Positions 19,767 to 26,418 of a stretch of DNA of 26,418 nt are shown piece by piece. Source of the stretch: Calcarisporiella thermophila CBS 279.70 (lineage: Eukaryota; Calcarisporiellomycota); NCBI RefSeq assembly GCF_041956535.1, contig NW_027192213.1:218998-245415 (forward strand), written 5' to 3'. Position 1 is the stretch's first letter; every line of letters starts with the position of its first letter. The notes beneath the pieces are model-generated. The model was not told the origin of the DNA. It saw nothing but the letters and a program-made list of their open reading frames with translations, and did no database searches. Both the position numbers and the translations under genes were made by a program.

Positions 19767-21391
19767 ATGGAAGACGTAGATTCTCCCCCAAGGGATTTTC
19801 CATCCCCTCTATCGGATTTGCCCTCTCCGCCCCCCTTTTTACAGTATACAAAAGAAGACGATGCGACCACGAGTTTTTTTTGTGAGTTTTCATACAATTC
19901 CGACACGCTTAAGAAAATTTTGGATCTCTTTTCTGGTTTAATAACTTGGAACCCTGTCGTTTTGGTGTTTGTTTTGTATAGTACACCCACGAACACTTAC
20001 GGTTTTGGCACTCATGCTTGCTGTCCTTCTATGGGTAGCAGTCGGTGTTGAAATCACCGATACATTAACCAACGTAAAGCTTGGCATTTTTGCCTCTGTC
20101 CTTGTGTTCATCCTGATTGGCACACTCCAGTTTCCTGATGGGCCGTTCATACGACCGCATCCTGCGTTGTGGCGAGCAGTACTCTCAGTCAGTGTACTCT
20201 ATCAAATGGTGCTGGTTTTCTTGTTGTTTATGGTATGTTTTGATTTTATATTTATATTCTCTTGGTAATTTTAATGTGAATAATGAATGAATAGAATAAG
20301 AACGATGCGCGAAAGCTTCTTGTGTATATTGATCCGGCTCTCGGAGTGGCCCTTCCGGAGCGCTCTTACGGTGATCATTGCGAATTCACCATTTCGAATG
20401 TGCTTGAGCAGAGTGATATTTTTGTTTTGGCACATGCACTTGGCTGGTTCGGAAAAGGTAGTTTATTATCATTCTAATAGAGCGATAACACATTATTCAT
20501 GTTTGTTACCCCACAAGCTCTTATTCTGCGAGATGTTTGGTTCTGCTGGATTCTCTCAATATTGTTTGAGCTTTGCGAATACTCGCTGCAGCACCAGTTG
20601 CCTAACTTCAAAGAGTGCTGGTGGGATCATGTAAGGCATATAGGCTTAGCTTTTTATCTCGCTAACGCAAGTCGTAATACTTCTCAAATTCATTAGTGGA
20701 TTCTCGATGTACTGGTGTGCAATTGGCTAGGCATCTATATAGGCATGAAAACCTGCGAGTATTTCGAGATGAAGCAATATTCCTGGCGTGGCCTACGCGA
20801 AATTCCCACGATTCGCGGGAAAATGAAACGTACCGTACAACAATTCACCCCACACAGTTGGACTCGGTTTGAATGGGGCACTACGAAGAGTTTTAAGAAC
20901 TATGTGTCAGTGGTATTCCTACTGGCTATATTCTTGGAATGCGAATTGAACTGCTTCTACTTGAAATATTTGCTCTGGATCCCTCCTGAACACCCTCTGA
21001 ACACATACCGCCTGGTGTTCTTTTTCTTCGCAGCAATCCCGGGCGTGCGTGAACTATACCAGTTTGTAACGGATAAGTAAGTGATCTCCCAAAATTGAAG
21101 GCGGGATGACAACAACAACTTAATTTAACACTAAAATGTTGGTACTACAGGCGCTGTAAACGAATGGGACCTCAAGCCTGGCTTCTTATTGCAATCATTT
21201 TGACAGAGACATTGATATGCATCAAACTTGGACAGGGAGAATTCACAGAGCCAACCCCGGCTACGGTGGTGTGGTCTTGGGCTCTTCTACTTACAGCTGT
21301 GGTGGGCTATGGAGTATATTTACTCCTTTGGCCTTCTCATGCCTTAAGCAACACTAAGGGAAATGAGCCTTTGCATGAAAAGCTAAACTGA
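19767..21391 (+). CDS. Base-exchange phosphatidylserine synthase, 6 exons
   Basis: Exons are 19767-19881, 19982-20232, 20295-20457, 20518-20630, 20697-21076 and 21151-21391, giving 420 aa. It is a multi-pass ER membrane enzyme of the PTDSS1/PTDSS2 family, which swaps the head group of phosphatidylcholine or phosphatidylethanolamine for serine. Recognised family blocks in order are [20 protein letters not shown] (first membrane segment), [66 protein letters not shown], and [12 protein letters not shown], followed by two more membrane segments. The N-terminus is proline- and acid-rich and cytosolic in character. Length is close to animal members (about 470-490), with a shorter C-terminal tail. 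All introns are GT-AG and the phases agree. The next gene, RPL26, faces it tail to tail. Family identity is firm. Head-group preference cannot be told. Confidence 0.92.
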
Positions 21392-21762
21392 GTTGATTAG
21401 AGTATATATTCAGTATATATTTATATAGAGAGATATATATTTTTCAATAGAATTTCTCTTAGCATATATCTTTTTAACATGCTAAACACATTTCCGCGAT
21501 TTTCCCACTATATTGTTTCTTATCCATTTGATTTTTAATACGATTCATTAATTATTTTTCGAAAAACCGATAATGCACAGAAGTGAACGTTGCTCTGCTT
21601 TTTCTGCAATCTTAATTATTATTCATATTCAGTCGCAACCCCTTAAAAAAGTGGCAAGGAGGCAAGCGATGAAAGGAAGAAAAAGTAAAAAACAAGGAAA
21701 TAAAACACAAGAGGAATATGAAATAGAGTAAGTTGAGATGAAAGATAGGAAGTTGAATTGAC

Positions 21763-22437
21763 TTATTCCTGCATAGTGTCCTCAGCTTTGTCCTTTCCCT
21801 TGCTTGATGCAGAGCGGTCCTTGCGCTCAAGCAAATTTTTGCGGTCCTTATCGATCTTAAGCTTAGTGATAACGACTTTTGAGGGGTGAATGCCGATGGG
21901 AACAGTAGAGCCTGGAAAAAGAAAAAAAATTAATTGAATATGTGAGTGAGAGCTTCAAGACATTTCAAATTATATACCGTTCACTTTCTCCCGATTAACT
22001 CGCTCAATGTGGACAATCCACTTCTTGCGGTATACTTGCACAATTTTTCCCTCACGACCTTTGTAAGAGCCACGAACAACTAGGACCTCGTCATCCTTGC
22101 GGATTGGAATAGAGCGAGCATGGTACTTTTCCCGGAGCTCCTTAGAGAGCGAGGCGCTCATGATCTTGCGTCGAATGTTGGAGGGAGCTGAAAAATGGGC
22201 CTTACGGCTCTTGCGGCGGGATGAACTGACGTCTAAGAATGGATAATAAAATGAGCATCAAAATGAGCAAAAGATCGTAACATAAGTAGAGGGAAATTAG
22301 GAATTCAAGACGAGATGGATTAAGATAGCATTTATGATCCCAATCGCGTCTCATTGTGCCTCGGTAACCCAAAAATTCCATCCTTCATCTCAACAAAGCC
22401 ATCCATCCATCGACTACTCACCCTTGCAGAACTTCAT
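21763..22437 (-). CDS. RPL26: 60S ribosomal protein L26 (uL24), 3 exons
   Basis: Exons are 22437-22422, 22232-21978 and 21911-21763 (16/255/149 nt), giving 139 aa. The first exon is a 16-nt mini-exon encoding MKFCK plus one base. The splice then gives [15 protein letters not shown], the usual uL24 N-terminus. Other hallmarks are the basic [13 protein letters not shown], the KOW motif region [20 protein letters not shown] followed by [10 protein letters not shown], and [18 protein letters not shown]. The C-terminus is Lys/Glu-rich and ends in MQE. The protein binds 23S/25S-type rRNA domain I near the exit tunnel. Intron 1 (189 nt) is the longest in the window, which is common for ribosomal protein genes with a short first exon. 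The gene is divergent from the P2 gene. Confidence 0.95.
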
Positions 22438-22835
22438 TGCTGCTTATTATTCAATCCACACTACTACACGTCGGCGAGGAGTAAGAGGGGTGTCAGTATT
22501 AGACCTAATCCCCTTTTCTTTGTGCCTTTCTCGTTTGTGACTGCAAAAATCACGTGATAACATCTTAGCTCCTCTTTGTATTTTTTAAAGTCGACCAAAT
22601 CATAGATTTGGTTCCTCCCTTTTGCTATTTTATTGTCAAGGTACGATCATATAGCAATGCATTGAATCATCTGGAAATGGGTTAAGCTAGATGGATGAAT
22701 GGAAGAATTGCTATTGGAGATGACAATGTACTATGGATAGATGGATGGATGATTCGCATTGTTGCTGCCAATTTTCATCTTGAATTTTGCAATTAATTCT
22801 TGCTTTCCAATTATTAATAGAGATAAAACCTCAAC
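22438..22835. promoter_or_regulatory. Divergent promoter of RPL26 and P2
   Basis: The 398 bp between the two start codons drive two ribosomal protein genes in opposite directions. The region holds a palindromic CACGTG element at 22549-22558, CT-rich tracts at about 22508-22530, and short ggat/gatg repeats near 22690-22750. Confidence 0.6.
22549..22558. promoter_or_regulatory. Palindromic E-box ATCACGTGAT
   Basis: A perfect 10-bp palindrome with a CACGTG core, 112 bp from the RPL26 ATG and 278 bp from the P2 ATG. bHLH factors of the Cbf1 type bind TCACGTGA, and Cbf1 is known at ribosomal protein promoters in Candida albicans. A role here is inferred from site and position only. Confidence 0.45.
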
Positions 22836-23299
22836 ATGCGTCACCTTGCTGCGTACCTTCTCCTGAACTTGGGTGGTAACTCCGCTCCTTCTGCCGATGA
22901 TATTAAGAAGATCCTCTCGACCGTTGGTATCGAGGCCGAGGACGAGCGCCTCAACAAACTCCTGAGCGAGCTTGAGGGCAAGGATATCAACGAGGTTTGC
23001 ATCTGACGTGGTATATTGTACTACTCTATGATTCAAGATTATAACACGTATATTCCTGTTCTAGCTCATTTCCCAGGGTAAGGAGAAGCTTGCTTCCGTC
23101 CCCACTGGTGGCGCCGTCGCTGCTGGTGGTGCTGCTCCTGCTGGTGGCGCTGCTCCTGCTGAGGAGAAGAAGGAAGAGAAGAAGGAAGAGGAGGAGGAAG
23201 AAGATGAGGTAAATATAGAGACATTATATATACTGAAAAAGAAACGTGTTAATGAGCTCTACGTCTATATAGGACATGGGCTTCGGTCTCTTCGACTAA
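22836..23299 (+). CDS. RPP2: 60S acidic ribosomal stalk protein P2, 3 exons
   Basis: Exons are 22836-22994, 23065-23208 and 23273-23299 (159/144/27 nt), giving 109 aa, the normal P2 length. The start [14 protein letters not shown] is diagnostic of P2 rather than P1. It is followed by the helical dimerisation part ([20 protein letters not shown]), an Ala/Gly/Pro hinge, a Lys/Glu-rich stretch, and the invariant C-terminus [10 protein letters not shown], which contacts GTPase factors. The last nine codons, including the stop, form their own exon. The protein sits in the lateral stalk of the large ribosomal subunit as a P1-P2 dimer on P0. AATAAA follows 35 bp after the stop. Confidence 0.96.
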
Positions 23300-23987
23300 A
23301 TGGATTGTCATTCGACTTTCGCTTTTCCTTTTTAATAAATATAACATCGTTGTCTCTTCATCCAAACTCGCTCTTGCTCCAATAAGAATCCAAACAATAA
23401 AAAAATATTAGCTGAAATTTGTCAGGCAACTATACAGTATGAAACCTCCAAAGCATAATAATATTATGAACTCCATTGTTTAAGTGTACATCACATTTTA
23501 AACCGGCCTTTGCACTTTATATATTCTAGAGCTCATTTAAGGAACAATTATAAACGGAAATAGTCAATGGTGTTTAATTTTTTCTTAGGATTAATATTCC
23601 TTCATATTTATTGTAAGGTCAATTATTCTGCTACTTCAAAATGATACAAAATAATTCTGATATCTAGTAAAGCAAAGAGCTGAGGGATAATTCTATTAGT
23701 TTACTTATTTTTTTTCCTCTTGGGGCATAGATCCCCACGTCAACTTGATAATTTTATCTTAAGGGAATGGAGAGTCATAATGCAACGTCTAAACACAGGT
23801 ATTATCCATAGCCCACCATTTAAATTAATCATAAGAATTTTTGGTACTTTTTTACAACCGTTTGATTACTTGTTGCAATATAGTTGATTGAGCGCTGAGA
23901 ATACCTTGTCTTTTACTAGAATACTGGAAGTTATACTAGATAAGAGAGAATTATTATATGGAGAAAAAAATGTGAAAAAAAAAAAGA
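23300..23987. other. Intergenic between P2 and tRNA-Ala
   Basis: AT-rich. Apart from the poly(A) signal I see nothing in it. Confidence 0.5.
23334..23339 (+). terminator. AATAAA poly(A) signal for P2
   Basis: A canonical hexamer 35 bp past the P2 stop codon, followed by a T-rich stretch. Confidence 0.5.
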
Positions 23988-24060
23988 TGGAGAACCCGGG
24001 TATCGATCCCGGTGCCTCTCGCATGCTAAGCGAGCGCTCTACCATTTGAGCTAGTCCCCC
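23988..24060 (-). tRNA. tRNA-Ala (AGC)
   Basis: 73 nt without an intron. Read on the minus strand it starts GGGGGACTAGCTCAAATGG and ends GGTTCTCCA. The acceptor stem pairs over 7 bp with two G-U pairs. The anticodon loop is TTAGCAT within CTCGC/GCGAG stem arms, giving anticodon AGC. The T arm is CCGGG-ATCGATA-CCCGG. The D arm GCTC/GAGC is normal. A run of T (plus-strand a) follows the 3' end, as expected for an RNA polymerase III terminator. Confidence 0.95.
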
Positions 24061-26020
24061 AACTCGAGAATGGACGCCAAAAATGGTTATTTGATATGAT
24101 AAATTCAAAAGCAGTCACAATTTTTCCTGGCACTTATTACAAAAGGATGGTTTTCTACATTCACACTTTCTGTCCTGCCGTGCCTGGTCTCTCCATTATG
24201 ACTGTCTTTCATTGCTACCCCTTGCTTGACGTATCTGTTATGTCTGGTCTCTCTACCTACCATGTCTGGCTACTCTATTATTATTGTTTCTTAATTTTTC
24301 CCAATCTTCTGCTAGCAAATGACTATAACCTGCACAAAGGTATAAGATCTTCGATTCATCTCCACCGATTAACTTCATAAGAATACTTTTCTATAAAGTT
24401 AAAAAAATAGTGTTTATTACATATAGCCCAAGTAAATTCGATGGGGACGAGATATTCTTCACCTTAAACACCTCTCTTTAACACGATATTAGTAAACGTC
24501 TTATTCTTATCACTATATCCCATCCTGAATCCAAGTATTTATGCGTCTCCCTCTTCCTTTTATATTATTTATTAAAGTAATCTGTCTGAGGGTAACCTAT
24601 ATGTCAACACGCTTTGGGTGTTGATGGCACGTAAAATATGCAAGGTAAACATCGAATAATTCAACTTAATGCTAGCTACACTCTATTAGCCGTTATCCCC
24701 ATAACTCCCCATTCTATTAAAGAAATTATCATACTCGATCAAAATCCCGGGGGAGGGGTCATCGATATGGCGATAAAAATAGCAAAGCATTAATTGAAAA
24801 TCATATCGTACTATATAGCTGATTGGAGTATTTCATAGAAAAATTACGTGCAAGCGGCCACTATTTAGAGGCCTAGGAGGCCCATTTATGTAAAAAAGAA
24901 CAGTCAGACAAGCAAATCAATTACAATTCAGGTCAGAAAAAATAGATTATCTGACATACAATGAATGACCAGCACTCCTACTACCAGCAACAGTAATAGC
25001 ACAACCTCATGTAGAACAGCATTCAGTGGGGAAATATGCTAGGCCGTGTCGGCTTTAAGGTTCAACTATCAAGGAATATTAACAGATATATTCCCTCACT
25101 TAGACCCAATTGTGCCCTTCATTCTTATAGTGCTTGATAGAGTATTACCCCCGATTAACCTTGCCGAAAACCAAATTGATATCTCACCAATAATAGGACA
25201 CTCCAAAAAATTTTCTACGATGCTGTCACCCTTCGAGAATTCACGTACAAGCCCACTTGGTCATTCGCAATAGCCGCACCTTCGCATATATCAAACCTAG
25301 TTTGCATGTGCCTACAACCAATTATTATAGAAGATGATGTTGTGAGAGGCAAGGTCAACGCCCAAAAGGGACGAAGAATAGCCGGTGAGTGAAAAATATT
25401 TTTTTTTTTTCACATATACCGTCTCCCCCAAGTACCACACACACTGGCAAGCAAAATGAAAACTCCTGGAAGGATTAAAAACCTTCATTTGCCAGCTACG
25501 ATGTACCCGGCGAAACCTTCCACTCTGTCGCGTAGGAAAAAAACATTTTCGTGTGCTTGGCACTTTATATTCTAGTCATTCCAAGAATACTTCATTCTTA
25601 GTTTTCAAAATAATTTTCATAGTTAAATTTTTCTTATTATTTTTTCTTTTCTTTTAATATTATTTTTTGTAATATTCATTTTGCATTTGACCGGAAGTAC
25701 CTCGTTTTTATCAATAAACGGCTTCATTACCGTGAAGCATGGACTGCTGGGCTTTCAATTTCCCGTGGTCAGTCACGGACGATGAGCATAAGCAAAGAAG
25801 TATAAATAAATATTGTGAAACGACCTTAAGGCCAATATTTATTATCCAATTTCTATTTGAACATGTATTGAATCAATTTTTGATTTCTAGCGCATTAATG
25901 AATATACACAAGGGGAAAGGATGGTTCAAGGGAACAAAATTGTAGAACTCAAAAGATAGAGATGTAATGAACTATGGATGAAAGAATAAAAAAATAGTTT
26001 TAAAGGTAGAATTATCCAAA
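24061..26020. other. Gene-poor region between the two tRNAs
   Basis: About 2 kb. It holds loose CT-rich repeats (tgcctggtctctc and tgtctggtctctc, about 24182-24290), T-rich tracts (about 25400-25410 and 25610-25680) and one coding-like stretch at about 25180-25380. No complete gene is recognised. Confidence 0.5.
25180..25380 (+). other. Unrecognised coding-like segment, possible exon
   Basis: The plus frame beginning at 25180 stays open for about 67 codons without an ATG near its start and reads like protein (FYDAVTLREFTYKPTWSFA, then IEDDVVRGKVNAQKGRR). It ends in a consensus-like 5' splice site, GCCG|GTGAGTG. There is no homology I recognise and no clear partner exon. It could be an exon of an unknown gene, a decayed mobile-element fragment, or chance. 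Confidence 0.25.
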
Positions 26021-26102
26021 CGACAGCTGCAGGATTCGAACCTGCGCGGGCAGAGCCCATGTGATTTCTAGTCACACTCCTTAACCACTCGGACAAGCTG
26101 TC
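26021..26102 (-). tRNA. tRNA-Ser (AGA)
   Basis: 82 nt, intronless, class II with a long variable arm (TGGGCTCTGCCCG region). On the minus strand it starts GACAGCTTGTCCGAGTGG and ends in GCAGCTGTC plus discriminator G, typical for Ser. The anticodon loop is CTAGAAA in TGTGA/TCACA arms, giving AGA. The T loop is TTCGAAT. Confidence 0.95.
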
Positions 26103-26146
26103 TTCCTTTTTGAAAGTACAAACAGGAAGAAGGGTCTGCGCCGCAA

Positions 26147-26418
26147 ATGTTACGAGATAATTGGTTTTTGTACGGGGAACCTGCTTACAACCCGCAACGC
26201 AAAGGAGGGTTCTGGTTTAATCAGTTCCAAACGTGGCGTATGCTCGGAGGTAGCCCAGTAGCATCACCAAACTGGACTGCGACCGAGGTCTTGTCCCTAC
26301 CTCTCTACAAGTGCCCGTTAATCACAGACGAGGACCGACAAATGGAGGAGCCAAAACCCCCAACACCGCCATACCTCCTCAATGAGATACTAACTTTCGT
26401 ACGCTGCAGAGGACAAAT
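26147..26418 (+). CDS. Partial open frame running off the window end
   Basis: The frame opens after a TGA at 26111-26113. The first ATG is at 26147, and it remains open to the last base (about 90 codons). The start is MLRDNWFLYGEPAYNPQRKG. Later parts are rich in Pro and Glu (EEPKPPTPPYLL). Base composition is clearly more G+C-rich than in the preceding 26 kb, and the frame begins 45 bp from the tRNA-Ser. I do not recognise the protein. The tRNA-adjacent position and foreign composition suggest a mobile element or other insertion, but a host gene first exon is equally possible. Confidence 0.4.
   Translation, partial: MLRDNWFLYGEPAYNPQRKGGFWFNQFQTWRMLGGSPVASPNWTATEVLSLPLYKCPLITDEDRQMEEPKPPTPPYLLNEILTFVRCRGQ

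Noticed and set aside
19733-19996. Minus-strand frame opposite the PSS first exon
   Set aside because: The plus strand carries a phase-consistent exon of a well-recognised family.
23866-24108. Minus-strand 80-aa frame across 24000
   Set aside because: It is a read-through of the tRNA-Ala gene and a poly-A tract.
24182-24290. CT-rich short repeats (tggtctctc)
   Set aside because: Only two or three loose copies with uneven spacing, consistent with low-complexity sequence.

Overview
This is a eukaryotic window, most likely nuclear DNA of a fungus. It is AT-rich, its genes carry several short (about 55-100 nt) GT-AG introns, and it holds two cytosolic ribosomal protein genes, two nuclear-type tRNA genes and a family resembling the fungal transcription-factor middle homology region. 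The phosphatidylserine synthase is the base-exchange (PTDSS1/2, PSS1/PSS2) type rather than the CDP-DAG-dependent CHO1 type used by yeasts. That points to an early-diverging fungus (Mucoromycota or Zoopagomycota grade) rather than Ascomycota or Basidiomycota. The lineage call is an inference.

Positions 220-18953 (minus strand) hold a head-to-tail tandem array of seven paralogous four-exon genes, called units 1-7 here from low to high coordinate. All seven share three introns at the same positions and phases. Exon 2 is exactly 136 nt in every copy and exon 3 is 318 nt in five of seven. The proteins are about 520-550 aa. The N-terminal half resembles the fungal-specific transcription factor middle homology region (Fungal_trans, ending in R-R/K-R-I-W), but no copy shows a Zn2Cys6 DNA-binding cluster. 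The C-terminal half (exons 3 and 4) is a well-conserved Cys/Trp-containing module that I do not recognise. Unit 4 is broken by a 26-bp insertion with the signature of a template switch. Degenerate pieces of further copies lie at about 2296-2480 and 5129-5152, so the array once had more members.

Positions 5627-7383 (minus strand) hold a multi-exon protein-kinase-like gene between units 2 and 3. Its C-lobe motifs are clear (HHD, DFD, APE), but an in-frame TAA separates its 5' half from the kinase domain, and the beta-3 lysine region looks altered.

Positions 19767-23299 hold housekeeping genes: a six-exon base-exchange phosphatidylserine synthase (+), then ribosomal protein eL/uL24 (RPL26, minus) and the acidic stalk protein P2 (+). 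The last two are divergent across a 398-bp shared promoter that carries a palindromic CACGTG element.

Positions 23300-26418 are gene-poor, with tRNA-Ala(AGC) and tRNA-Ser(AGA), both on the minus strand. There is an unrecognised coding-like segment at about 25180-25380. A more G+C-rich open frame starts just beside the tRNA-Ser and runs off the window end.
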